In this document: positions 1 through 10,788 of the stretch, piece after piece
Layout of the letters: every line of letters starts with the position of its first letter
How positions within the stretch are numbered: the first letter of the stretch is position 1
Assembly: GCA_033977485.1 (NCBI GenBank)
Contig: CM066982.1
Coordinates: forward strand, 29,986,218 to 30,050,217
Origin: Hydrangea macrophylla
Taxonomy: Eukaryota > Streptophyta > Magnoliopsida > Cornales > Hydrangeaceae
Direction: 5' to 3'
DNA length: 64,000 nucleotides
The notes under the pieces: generated by a model
Told to the model about the DNA's origin: nothing
What the model saw: only the letters and a program-made list of their open reading frames with translations
The model's database searches: none
Program-made: the position numbers and the translations under genes

Positions 1-273
1 GTAGGTTGGTGTTTCACTCATATGTAATGACACTTAGACATGGAAGAAGCTTCCACTCTCTTGAATGCCCACTAAAATGGTGGTTGGGAGTATTGAATGT
101 TGAAATAAATGGAAGTAATGAAGTAAGAACAAAGTTAGAACTCACTTTTGTTTTGAAAAATCAAAGAAGAAAGCTTCTTTTCTCTCCACTCTAACCTTAT
201 CTCTACACTTTCTCTCCCAAACTTTCTCTAAACTTGCAATTGACTCCCCCCAAAATGAGGAGTAATGGGGTGT

Positions 274-281
274 TTATATAG
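274..281 (-). promoter_or_regulatory. Putative TATA box of the minus-strand LTR
   Basis: The minus strand reads CCTATATAAACA here, a good plant TATA box. It is downstream of the GC-rich array in the LTR's own orientation. No transcription start can be proven. Confidence 0.45.
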
Positions 282-426
282 GCCAACTTGGGGTGTTTTT
301 GGGATTTAGAAAGTACTCCCATTGGTCCCAAACATCTGAAATCATGAAACCACGTCGTTTTGGATTTTAATTAATCAAAATGGGACCACAAAAGTATTTA
401 CAAAAACTTACTGTTCTGGAGGGGAG

Positions 427-487
427 TGCCGCGGCGGCACTGGGCCACTGCCGCGGCGGCAGTGGGCCAGTGCCGCGGCGGCACTGC
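427..487. repeat. Three-copy GC-rich near-palindrome array
   Basis: Three copies of TGCCGCGGCGGCA, each flanked by inverted CACTG/CAGTG-type arms, are joined by GGGCC. The tract is far more GC-rich than its surroundings. On the minus strand it lies about 150 bp upstream of the TATA-like motif at 274-281, so it sits in the U3 promoter part of the LTR. Confidence 0.8.
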
Positions 488-1435
488 TCCTCCCTTCGTC
501 TGGATAATGCTGTTTAGGCCCCCCGAAGTTCCGGTATTCGCGAAAAGGCCCTATTTCGTCCGAAATTCACAGAAAATGCATACGAACTCCAAATTGAGGT
601 TGTGATATACCGTTGGAAAGGTAATGGAGTCTACTTTACATAAAAAATAGTTCTGGGATAGGTCACTTCGAAAAGTTTTGCAGTATTCGCGATAAAAGCC
701 GATTTGATCGCCTTTTTCGCCTTTGGAAATTTATAATAAATTTGTTTTAAATCCAGAAATTATGTGCGATATACCGTTGGAAAGCTATTGACCTCTAGTA
801 TCCGTGAAAAATATTTGAAAATTGTTTCGGTGCCCCGATTCCAAAGTCAAATCTTGGTCAAACCGGTCAAACCTGGGATTCCCGGGAAGTTCTGGGAACC
901 TCTGGGAGCTCCTAGGAGCTGATGTTTTCGCTCGATTTTCTTTTGGAACTTGTTTTAATACTTTTCTAATGATTCCGGTGAATTCGGACGATTTCGGTCA
1001 AACTTGGTCAAACTTGGTCAAACTCTGGTCAAACCTGGTCAAACCTTGGTCAAATCGGTCAACGGGGAACTTCCGGGACTTCCGGGGGTCTCTGGGAGCT
1101 GACGATTTCATCCAGTTTTACTTAAAAACTCATTTTATCATTTTTCTTACGACATAGCATGTTTTCAGAACTTTGGGACCAAATCTGGGAGTCTTCGGGC
1201 TTTCAGGGGTATTTTGGTCATTCTGAGCATTCTGAGAGATAGAGCTGACTTCCAAGAGTCCTTTTGAGTCTTTTACGATCATTGTGAACCACCAAGCTAT
1301 GGGTCTCCTAAATCTGATAGCCGACAAAATGGGGTGTCTACACGGTTATATCAAGCATTGTAGGTTATTAGAGTTGAAGTAATGCAGGAAGTGGGAAAAA
1401 GAGAAGAAGTTGAAGTAGTAGCAGCTGATTGAAGG

Positions 1436-2795
1436 TGTAGACACCCCGATTTTGACCAAACGTCGAATTGAGGGGAGCATTACCTCCAAGTCTGATGATG
1501 ACAATGTTCGACTAATCTAGGGCTTCCAAAGGTGATTCAAGCTCTTCGAAAGGCTCTTCAATTCAAACTAAAGGAAAGAAAGAAGAAAAGAGAAGGAAAA
1601 GGGAAGAATAGGGAAAAAAATGGCACAGGGTATAGGATGCGGCAGCGCTGCGGCAGTCTCTGATTGCTGCTGCATCACTCTCTGATCGCCGCAAAAATAC
1701 ACCAAATACTGCGAAAATCAAAATTCCAGAAAAGATGGCAGTTCGCGGAGTTGTCCGCGACATTCGTTGGATGCCGCATTGGCATTTACTGAATGCCGCG
1801 CCGACAATCAGTGAGCGCCGATCCGGCATTCATGGAGTGCCGCTTCCATCTCCGTTGAGTGCCGCGGTTTTCAGAAGTCTACTTTAATATAGTACGTTTT
1901 GTACCTTCAAAAAGGATGTCCGGAATTAGGGTTTTCACTATGAATTTACTGAAATAACCCCCTAAAATTTTATATATAGGGGATGAATATCCCATTATAA
2001 AGGATCGTGTTTTTTATTCTTGAATCTCAACTTGAAGTTTAAAACCTTATCTTAATTCTCTTTGCTTTAAATCTCTTCAAATTCTCTAACACAATTTGGA
2101 GAAAGTTTTAGAGGAGTTTAAGGAAGAAGTTGAATGAGTTAGAAGAAAAAGAGATTGAACCACCTTTGAAAGGCCTTCAAAAATCTAAAAGTTGAGGAAT
2201 ATTGGAGGTAACCTCTAGTAGATTAGTCTCTAATTCAAGTTCAATCACAATATATAGAGTTCTTTAGGACCTTTTACACATTTTGAAAAACTCCTTTCCC
2301 ACCTCATTTCACACACACCACTAATGTTGTGATTGAACTTTCATCTTATTGGTTTGGATCAAAGTAACCTAAGGTTTATGGTTAAATAAATCAAGAGGTA
2401 AAAGTTAACATTGGATATTACTTGAACTTTGATTTTCCTTTTTTTTTCTTTTGATTATGTTCACCTCTCGGGATTCATGAGACCTTCAATGTTTTACTTG
2501 AATCCCTTGACTGGAATCCCTTAGTCTCGTTGTAAACTTATGATTTACAAGAGAATTGAGGTTAATATTAGTATATTTGGTAAGTGAATCTAAACCTATC
2601 TCCATGGTTTAGGTTCATTATTTTGTGATTTCATGAAGTTTCTTCATACTCTATTGAAATCCATAAATTTGAATGTCCTTAGTCTCCAATGACCATCAAA
2701 TGGAAGGAGAATTAGTTTGGGTTAAGCTAATCTCCATGGCTTGCTAGACAGAGTTAACAAATAAAGATAAACTTGACAATGGTGCAGTGAGTTCA
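1436..2795 (+). repeat. 5' LTR (possibly truncated) of Tat-like element A
   Basis: It starts TGTAGACACCCC and aligns by eye with 6831-8119 over its full length, apart from about 85 bp missing from the second copy near 7690. It contains a U3 array of TGCCGC/GCGGCA motifs (about 1637-1864) followed by TATATATA at 1970-1977. The shared sequence ends at AGTTCA. It lacks the GTGGCGACTC-type end region expected of a Tat LTR, which appears only for the second copy, near 24488. I therefore infer a deletion of its 3' part. No target duplication is visible. Confidence 0.7.
1637..1864. repeat. TGCCGC/GCGGCA inverted motif array in U3 of element A 5' LTR
   Basis: Repeated short GC motifs, mostly TGCCGC and its complement GCGGCA, occur every 15-30 bp in otherwise AT-rich sequence, about 100 bp upstream of the TATA box at 1970. 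The same array is at 7034-7273 in the second LTR. Confidence 0.6.
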
Positions 2796-3779
2796 AACTT
2801 TAGCCGAACTACTTTGGACCTGATTCCCACTCGGGGATACGTAGGCTACCTGTTCGGTTCGGTTGACACCCTTGCTAGGATCTGGCACTTTCTTTCAAAC
2901 TTTAGCCGAACTATTTTGGACCTGATTCCCATTTGGGAATAAGTAGGCGAGCCTCACTTGGTTCTCGGTCCGCAAAGCACCAGCAATATCGTTTGCACCT
3001 GTAGATCCCTTATTCCAGACTAAGGGCAAACTTCGTTAGCTGAAAACCCCTTTTATCATAGAAGTAAGCCCCTAAGTCTCTTTCAAACTAGGGGCAAACT
3101 TTGTTTGCCAAAAGCCCTCTATGCCTAAGATAAGTCCTCAAGTAATTGAGTTTGTTTTTGAAAGGATTGAAATAGAGTGCCTTTCATTCTATAAGCTAAA
3201 GCACTAATTTGAAGCACATTCTAGATGGGCAAAGAATTCGTTAAATCAAAAGGGGAAGTTTAGATTTATCAGCAAAGCACTACAATTTGTAAATTGATGA
3301 ATAAAAAGTGAGATGATACATTATTCACGGTGAAAACACATTGATACAGAATTTGAGTAAGTCATCTTGTGAGTCAATAAATGGTCTCAATTGTGTGGGT
3401 TTAAGATTATGAGTAAAGACTTGACAAGTCTCCATGAGCATCCCGAGAGCAATACGAGCAGAGGTTTCGAACACTATCACAATATAATGCTAAAGTAACA
3501 ATATAAGAAGAGTCCAAGACTAGGGGCAAGGGTGACTTCCCTCTTTTGACAAGATCGATGGGTTTCTTCCAAAGGTCCGCGAATGCAAAAAATTGTTCTC
3601 TCTATCAGCTCTGTCCAAATTCTTTGAGTCTCAAGACTCCCCAAATTTTGAAAAAAAAAATCAACTCCCTGAGTCCGCATTAGCAGCTTCTCTTTCTAAG
3701 CGTTAGTTCTCAATTGCAGCTTCTTTATGGCAATCTGTTAGGCCTCAAGGATAATCCCTGTTAGTCTTCTATGACAATC

Positions 3780-5720
3780 TCTGTTAGCAAATTTGAAATG
3801 TTTTGATACTGACTCTCAAATTTTGAAAATAAGAAAATTCTTTGAGTCTAATTCGACTCCCAATTTTGTGGAGCAGAAATTCTTCGAGTCTGATGAACTC
3901 CAGATTTTGTAAACTTAAAATTCTTGTCCCAAATTTGTGAAATAGAATTTCTTTGCGTCTGATTCGACTCCTGTTTTTAGAAAATTTGAAAATTCCTTGA
4001 GTCCAATTCGACTCACAATTTTGTGAAGCAGAAATTCTTCGAGTCTGATGAACTCCAGATTTTGTGAAGTTAAAATTCTTGTTGAGTCGAATTGCCTCCC
4101 GATTTTTGAAGAATATTGAATGCTTTGAGTCTGATTGACTCACAACTTCAAAATAAAACTTTTTATTGAGTCAGATGGACTCCAAGTTTTGGAAATAGGA
4201 TTTGTTTTAAGTCTGATCGACTCTCAAATTTTGGAAATAAGAAATTCTTTGAGTCTATTTGACTATGAATTGCTGAGAAGTAGAAATACGTTTGAGTCAA
4301 ATCGACTCCTGTTTTTTGAAATTTTTTGAGTCTGATTGAAATAGAAAATCGTTTGAGTCAAATTGACTCCCAATTTGGCGATTCTCATAATTAGTCCTCT
4401 ATGGCAATCTCTGTTAATCCTCTATGGCCAACACTCGTCAGTCCTTCACAGCATATATATTAGTCCTCAATGGCAACCTCACATTCGCTTTAGTCCTCAA
4501 CGATTCGTTTAGTCTCGTTCAAACACAGGATTTTGAAAATTAAAATTCCTTGAGTCTAATTAACTCATAGTTTTAGAAATTTGAAATTATATGAGTCGGT
4601 TTAACTCCGAATTTTGTTGGTGTTGAATTCTTTGAGTCTAATCGACTTCGAACTTTCGAAAGTTTGGGCTAAATCGGATCTGACTATCTCCAGATTTTAA
4701 TGTTGAATTAAGTTGAGTCTGATTGGCTCCCAAACCAAACCAAACCAAGCCTTGTGTCCCAATTAATTGGGGTCTGCTGTATGAATCCTTTTTCTCCATT
4801 CTGCACGATCAAGAGCTATATGCTCATTTAAATTATGTATATTCATATCTTGTTGCACTACATATTCCCAAGTCAGTCAGTCTAGGTCTCCCGATTTCAG
4901 AAATTAAAAATCATTGAGTCCGTCCGACTCCCGATTCATGAAAGTAAATTCTTTTGAGTCTAATTTAACCCCCGAGCTTAGAAATTGAATTGATTTAAGC
5001 CTGATTGACTCTTGATTTGGAAATTAAAATATTCTAGCCTGATGGACTCCCGATTTTAAAATTTTGAATTGATTCGAGTTTGATAGACTCTGATTTTTGA
5101 AAATAAATTGAATGAAATTGGTTTGACTAAGAAGGGAATTTGTTTGAGTCTAATGGACTCTCGATTTTAGAAAGTTGAATTAAGTCTGAAGGACTCTGGA
5201 TTTTTGGAATTGAACTGATTCGAGTCTGACTGACTCCAGATTTTGAATTGAATTGAGTTGAGTATGGAATTAGAAATTCTTTGGAGTTCGGCTAACTCCG
5301 GACTTTGAAATTTGAAATAATTTGAGTCTGTTGGACTCCCGTTTTGAAAATAAATTGAAATGAGTCTGCTTAACTCCCAATTTTTGGAGACTTGAATTAA
5401 TTTGAGTCTAAATGGCTCTCGATTGTGAAAAATTGAATTGATTTTGATCAACTCCTAATTTTGGAATATGAATTGACTTGAGTATGATTGACTCCTGATT
5501 TTGAAAAGTTGAATAGAGTTTGATGGGCTCTTGATTTTGAAAATTGGAATTGACTTGAGTCTGATTAACTCCTGATTTTGAAATTTTGAATTGACTTAAG
5601 TTTGATTGACTCCTGATTTTGAAATTTTGAATCAAGTTGAATGGAGAATCCGAGTTGAATGGAGTCTGATTGATTTTTTGATTTCAGAAAATTAATTTGA
5701 ATCGAGTCAAATTGACTATG
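3780..5720. repeat. Degenerate array of GAGTC-N5-GACTC interrupted palindromes
   Basis: Roughly forty diverged copies of a unit of about 40-60 bp. Each carries GAGTC, five bases, then GACTC (its reverse complement), followed by an AT-rich stretch such as CCGATTTTGAAA. Spacing and sequence vary, so the array is old. It is interrupted at 4732-4887 by a LINE tail. Frames in this array (for example on the minus strand at 3784-4143 and 5167-5635) are products of repeat periodicity, not genes. Confidence 0.8.
4732..4887 (-). mobile_element. 3' tail of an RTE-clade LINE, 5'-truncated
   Basis: On the minus strand the last part of an open frame reads AEWRKRIHTADPN then stop, the characteristic C-terminus of plant RTE LINE ORF2 proteins. 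It is followed by a short 3' UTR with AAGGCTTGGTTTGG and a (TTTGG)n-like tail. Upstream of this frame the reading frame is lost, and only about 156 bp remain. CTCCC occurs on both sides (ending at 4731, and 4888-4892) and may be a short target duplication within the GAGTC array. Only the terminal fragment is present, so it encodes no enzyme. Confidence 0.75.
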
Positions 5721-5817
5721 AATTTTGAGAATTAAAATTGAAAATTGAAATTGAAAAGTAAATCCTTAAGATACCCCTAGCAAAAGATTGCATTACCCTG
5801 GCGAAAGATGGCACATC

Positions 5818-6329
5818 GAGAGAGCAAACCCGCATTGACACTAGGGCCTAAGTCGCGAAGCGCCGCCCAATCGATTGCGTAGAGAGAGCAAACTCGCATT
5901 GACACCGGGGCCTAAGTCGCGAAGCGCCGCCCAGTCGATTGTGTCGAGAGAGCAAACCCGCATTGACACCGGGGCCTCAGTCGCGAAGCGCCGCCCAGTC
6001 GATGGCGCCGAGAGAGAAAACTCGTGTTGACACCGGGGCCTAAGTCGCAAAGCGCCGCCCAGTCGATTGCATCGAGAGAGCAAACTCGCGTTGACACCAG
6101 GGCCTAAGTCGCGAAGTACCGCCCAGTCGATTGCGTCGAGAGAGCAAACCCGCGTTGACACCAGGGCCTAAGTCGCGAAGCGTCGCCCAGTTGATTGCAT
6201 CGAGAGAGCAAACTCGCGTTGACACTGGGGCCTAAGTCGCGAAGTGCCGCCCAGTCGATTGCGTTGAGAGAGCAAACCCGCGTTGCCACTGGGGCCTAAG
6301 TAGCGAATCGCCGCCCAGTCGATTGTGTT
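5818..6329. repeat. Eight exact-length 64-bp tandem units
   Basis: Units start at 5818, 5882, 5946, 6010, 6074, 6138, 6202 and 6266, each exactly 64 bp, and differ from one another by only a few substitutions. The unit contains GAGAGAGCAAAC, a GGGCCTAAGTCGCGAAG stretch and CGCCCAGTCGATTG, and is CpG-rich. All three minus-strand frames are open across the array because the 64-bp period rotates one stop-free unit through them; I do not regard these as genes. Confidence 0.95.
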
Positions 6330-6816
6330 TATCCATTTAGCCAAAATGGCTATGGTTCCTAGAAAGGACCAACTCATTAGTCAAAGAAACTCCGAATTCT
6401 AAAGATAACTCATCTTTAAGTTGGAGTAACCACGAGCATTAAGTAGCCTAGAGCATGGATTGCATCTAGATACATCAAAATAGCACGATCTCGAATCACA
6501 TCATTTATAGAGCATGAAGTTGCATTAAACGCCATCATTTGCATGAGCACGTGTATCACGATAGGATAGGTGCATTCACCTGGAAAACTACATGTGTTTG
6601 TGTGTTTGACCCTTGCTCGAACTACGTCCTGGTCTGATTCCTGAATGGATACGTAGGCAGCTCATCATTGAGCACGACCAGCATGAACCATTGCCGCGCG
6701 CCTGTTTTCTTTTGCAACGCAATTTTTTTACCTAAATCCGAAAGTTTGGTCAAAGGCTTGTCTTCACACAGGCTTTGACATTCACTTGTGAAACGCATTG
6801 CACCACAAGTTCTGTC

Positions 6817-6830
6817 GAAGAGGGGCAAAC
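6817..6830 (+). promoter_or_regulatory. Polypurine tract of Tat-like element A
   Basis: GAAGAGGGGCAAAC lies immediately before the LTR start TGTAGACACC at 6831. This is the usual plus-strand primer tract of Tat/Ogre/Retand elements and identifies 6831 as the start of a 3' LTR. Confidence 0.85.
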
Positions 6831-9007
6831 TGTAGACACCCCAATTTTGACCAAATGTCGAATTGAAGGAAGCATTACCTCCAAGTCCGATGATGACAAT
6901 GTTTGACTAACCTAGGGCTTCCAAAGGTGATTCAAGCTCTTCGAAAGGCTCTTCAACTCAAACTAAAGGAAAGAAAGAAGAAAAGAGAAGGAAAAGGGAA
7001 GGATAGGGAAAAAAAAGGCACAAGGTATAGGATACGGCAGTCATGGGGTGCCGCTGTGGCAGTCTCTGATTGCCGCTGCGGCACTCTCTGATTGCCGCAA
7101 AAATACACCAAATACTGCGAAAATCAGAATTCCAGAAAAGACGGCAGTCCGCGGAGTTGTCCGTGGCATTCGTTGAGTGCTGCATCGGTATTTACTGAAT
7201 GTCGCGCCGGCAATCAGTGAGTGCCAACCCGGCATTCAGTGAGTGCCGCTTCCATCTCCGTTGATTGTCGCGGTTTTCAAAAGTCTACTTTAATATAGTA
7301 TGTTTTATACCTTCAAAAAGGACGTCCGGAATTAGGGTTTTTATTGTGAATTTACGGAAATAACCCCCCAAAGTTTGCCTATATATAGGGGATGAATATC
7401 CCATTACAAGGGATCTTGGTTTTATTCTTGAATCTCAACTTGAAGTTTAAAACCTTATCTTGATTCGCTTTGCTTTAATCTCTTCAAATTCTCTAATACA
7501 ATTAGGAGAAAGTTTTAAGGGAGTTTAAGGAAAAAGTTGCATGTGTTAGAAGAAAAAGAGCTTGAACCACCTTTGAAAGGCCTTCAAAAATCTAAAAGTT
7601 GAGGAATATTGGAGGTAACCTCTAGTAGATTAGTCTCTAATTCAAGTTAAATCACAATATATAGAGTTCTTTAGGACCTTTTACACATTTAAGGTTTATG
7701 GTTAAATAAATCATGAGGTAAAAAGTTAACATTGGAGATTACTTGAATCTTGATTTTTCCTTTTTTTTTTCTTTTGATTATGTTCACCTCTTGGGATTCA
7801 TGAGACCTTCAATGTCTTACTTGAATCCTTTGACTTGGAATCCCTTAGTCTCCTTGTACACTTATGATTTACAAGAGGATTGAGGTTGATATTAGTATAT
7901 TTGTTAAGTGAATCTAAACCTATCTCCATGGTTTAGGTTCATTATTTTGAGATTTCATGAAGTTTCTTCATACTCCATTGAAATCCATAAGTATGAATGT
8001 CCTTAGTCTCCAATGACCATCAAATGGAAGGAGAATTAGTTTGGGTTAAGCCAATCTCCATGGCTTGCTAGATAGAGTTAACAAATAAAGATAAACTTGA
8101 CAATGGTGCAGTTAGTTCACAAACCACCTTTGATCAAAGATTTTTCATTAAATAATGGACTGTTGGAATTGAATAAAACCAAGTAGAAAGGGTCAATGGC
8201 ACAACGTTTTACCACTGTGATTTTTGTTTTGATGAGATTTCAAGTTTAAAATGGCTTGGTCATGAATTTTGCGAAGCAACCATAATCTGTCCAGAATTTC
8301 AGAACAGTAACACCTTTTTGAAATAAGTAAATCAGAGCATTAATCAAGTATTCTCGACCTCAAATAATTTTTCTATGAAGTTTAATGCGTTAGTGAGATC
8401 TCCTAAAAAGATTAGTGTCATTCTGATTTATTTACTATTTTTAGAAAATCATACAAAAACTCTGGACAGGAAATTGTAAATTTCTGAGTGATTTCTAGTT
8501 TTTGTCCAATTCCCAGAGATTGAACCGTTGATTTTTGATTTTTCTTTTTGGGTTAGAAACTAGACTCACAAAGACATCTTGTGTCCAAATTTCATTGACA
8601 TCAAACCATGGGAAGCATGCTTTTTCTATTTGTTAAGTTCTAGTTTGCTCTCTTTAATTTTCAGAGCTTTTGTGACAGATTTGATAAACTTTATACATAT
8701 TGGTTCAAATGACTTTTCTATGACCTAGGGCTTAAACCATGCTCTAATTATGATTAGTTAAACTTAAATTAAAGGCTAAGTGTTACAAACCGATAAATAT
8801 TTCATAACTTACTCTTGTTTATGTATTCATGCGCATTCATCCATGTAGGTTAATACTTGTAATTAGGACTTGCTTTGTATTGGGATTAAATTGCACTTAA
8901 TTGAACCAAATTATGAGTTCCTTATGATTATGTTGGGACTACACCACCTCTATATGGATATTACATTGTCTCCTAGTTGAGACTTGTATATCTATAGAAG
9001 TGATGAA
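6831..9007 (+). repeat. 3' LTR of Tat-like element A, first part
   Basis: It begins right after the polypurine tract and matches 1436-2795 up to 8119. It has the TGCCGC array at 7034-7273 and TATATATA at 7380-7387. From 8120 to 9007 the sequence is AT-rich, non-coding and unmatched in the 5' copy. I infer that this is the remainder of a longer LTR, because after removing element 1 it joins smoothly to 23812 onward, where a Tat-type GTGGCGACTC motif occurs. Confidence 0.6.
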
Positions 9008-9259
9008 TGACAAGCGGGGGTATTTGTAAAATACAACTATGCTAAAAGAGGAAAAAGTATGGATTTGGTTTACAATTCCCCCGTTTATCTGCAATTTGAA
9101 TTACTATGATAGTTTATGCACACATTGATTTAACTATGATAAGTTGTGTGTTTTAGCTGTAATTTGTGCAAACTGCAGTTGCTGTGTGAAGAATTGAAAG
9201 ATAATGATAAAGGGAAATGCTGAATTGTGAAGGAGAAATGTCAAAGCTGAAATATAGAG

Positions 9260-9372
9260 TTCGAGCGATTGAAGACCGTTCGATCGATCGAAGTTTCGAT
9301 CGATCGAGATAAGTCCAAGCGATCGAAGTCCCCAAGAGTTCAATCGATCGAGAATTGTTCGATCGATCGAAC
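9260..9372. promoter_or_regulatory. Upstream palindrome cluster of element 1 LTR
   Basis: Several sites related to the 14-bp palindrome TTCGATCGATCGAA occur close together, with half-degenerate versions such as AAGCGATCGAAG between them. The cluster ends about 70 bp before the TATA box. The same cluster is at about 22418-22530 in the 3' LTR. Every site contains two or three CpGs. Confidence 0.85.
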
Positions 9373-9439
9373 ATGCCTTTTATAAGATTTTTCACGCACG
9401 CAGCAGAATAGAGGGAAAACCCTAGTATTAGGTGTCTGC

Positions 9440-9448
9440 TTTATATAC
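9440..9448 (+). promoter_or_regulatory. TATA box of element 1 LTR promoter
   Basis: TTTATATAC lies between the upstream palindrome cluster and a GGGACGCCCAC motif that is also present 25-35 bp after the TATA box of element 2. It is repeated at 22598-22606 in the 3' LTR. Confidence 0.65.
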
Positions 9449-9867
9449 TCGTATTATAGACGTCCATAGGGACGCCCACTTTCACTTTTCGTCAGTTTAT
9501 AGAGAGTAGAGAGCTTTTTGTCTTGTTTTTGTAGGTTTTATTAAAGATCATCATTGTTGGCTTGGATTTTTTATAGTTTAATATAGGTTTCATCATTCCA
9601 GGTTATTTTGTTTTGCTTTATTTATATTCTGCTTGCAGTTTACTCTAGTTTAGTCTTTTAAACTCGTAGTTTTACTTGTTAGTAGTGATTACACCATAGT
9701 TTTTCATGATTGCATGTTTAAATCTTAAACAAACAAACTTTTAATGGATTTTTACGTTAAGAATAAATCTGCGACACTCCAGACGATGTCTGAGTAGTCC
9801 CCGGGTTGGGAGATCACGATGAAACCGTGATCTCAAACCTCTGCCATGCAGCAGAATAATCCCTGTG

Positions 9868-9989
9868 TTCGATCGATCGAGATAGTTCAATCGATCGGAC
9901 CCGAGACACAGTCGAGCGATCGAAGACAGTTCGGTCGATCGAGAGATGAAGATGTTTGATCGATCGAAAGCGCGTCGCTCGATCGAACA
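9868..9989. promoter_or_regulatory. Downstream palindrome cluster of element 1 LTR
   Basis: Five or six TTCGATCGATCGAA-type sites, some with one or two changes, lie about 420 bp downstream of the TATA box, in the transcribed part of the LTR. The repeated copy is at about 23026-23147. Confidence 0.85.
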
Positions 9990-10659
9990 CCCTTTTTCTT
10001 GAGGACCTTCTATGCAGTATTCCTAGACTTTTTGTTTTACTGGATTGTTATCAAACTGTCCCCAAACGCTCAGTTTGTCAAAACAGTCTGTGAATTTTAA
10101 GCCTTGAGGCATTTTTCTTCAATGACTTTTGCAAACCACCCTCAATGCTAATACCATTGTACGTGAGAGTCTTAACTATTGATTTAAACCGCTTTTGTGT
10201 ATTTCAAACTCCATTGTGATGATATAGTCCCGGACATGAAAGGGCTATGGATTCTTTATTCTACGAGAAATACGGAATACTGTAGAGGACGTACTCCATT
10301 GAGGTTCAATGCAACTGCATGGTAGATAGCTAGGTCGCGGTGGATTCGTGTAATCCCAACATTCCTTTTTAATTAAGAAAAACTCATTTTAAAGTATCGC
10401 TTTAATTAATTAGTTGGCAATTAGTTTAATTTGGTTTAATTGTTTTATTTTTAGTAGTTGATAGATTGTGGGACTTTGTGTTCTGCATTGTTTTAAAAAA
10501 TTGAATTTTATCTTTCCCTTTTGAGATTAATCTAAGTATTTAGTTTAACACCTTCCCTGTGGAATCGACCTGGACTTAACCAGATTACTACTTGCACGAT
10601 TACCTACACTTGGGTATAGCAAACAAGCGCACACAAAAAAATTCTTCGTGTCAAGTTTT

Positions 10660-10677
10660 TGGCGCCGTTGCCGGGGA
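10660..10677 (+). promoter_or_regulatory. Primer binding site, tRNA-Asp
   Basis: TGGCGCCGTTGCCGGGGA is complementary over 18 nt to the 3' end of plant tRNA-Asp(GUC) including CCA. It lies 6 nt after the LTR end. Aspartate tRNA priming is known for Athila and Calypso elements. Confidence 0.9.
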
Positions 10678-10788
10678 AGGCGACAAGCTAACACTTCGAT
10701 TACCTCAATCTTTCCTTATCTTTTTCTGTTTTTATTTTTCTTTTTCTTTTGTTCTTTAGATTAAAGATTTCTTAGGGTCTTTCCCTTT

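Larger units (their letters stand above)
1..1342 (-). mobile_element. LTR of a Tat-like Ty3/gypsy element, minus strand, cut by window edge
   Basis: Read on the minus strand this begins TGTAGACACCCC at 1342, the start typical of Tat/Ogre/Retand LTRs and the same as the LTR starts at 1436, 6831 and 44700. Internally it has two diverged copies of a block containing GATATACCGTTGGAAAG (about 530-660 and 670-830) and two copies of a block rich in GGTCAAAC and CTGGGAGCT (about 840-940 and 1000-1110). A TATA-like motif lies at 274-281 and a GC-rich inverted-repeat array just upstream of it. Nothing inside looks coding. The other end is outside the window, so solo LTR and complete element cannot be told apart. 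Confidence 0.6.
2796..6830 (+). mobile_element. Internal region of non-coding Tat-like element A
   Basis: About 4 kb between the two LTR copies. It starts with an 80-100 bp duplication (about 2796 and 2897) containing a GGACCTGATTCCCA motif common in Tat-type elements; a similar motif is at 6625. Most of the rest is tandem repeat (3780-5720 and 5818-6329). No gag, protease, reverse transcriptase or integrase motif was found in any frame, so the element looks non-autonomous or internally deleted. It ends with a polypurine tract directly before the 3' LTR. Confidence 0.6.
9008..10653 (+). repeat. 5' LTR of element 1
   Basis: A 1646-bp LTR with TG/CA ends and short inverted termini TGACA/TGTCA. 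U3 holds palindrome cluster 9260-9372 and the TATA box at 9440-9448. The likely R start is near the conserved GGGACGCCCAC at about 9470. A second palindrome cluster is at 9868-9989. Frames on the minus strand here (9134-9395) are not genes. Confidence 0.95.

Noticed and set aside
5818..6329. CRISPR-like array
   Set aside because: Units are contiguous 64-bp tandem copies without unique spacers, in plant DNA.
5841..6377. Overlapping minus-strand proteins with repeated LGPGVN..LLSRRNRLGG text
   Set aside because: They are translations of a 64-bp tandem repeat in all three frames, not genes.
9134..9395. Small proteins rich in SIDR/FDRS motifs in LTRs and before ORF3
   Set aside because: These peptides arise from GATCGATCG palindromes translated in various frames; not conserved as frames.
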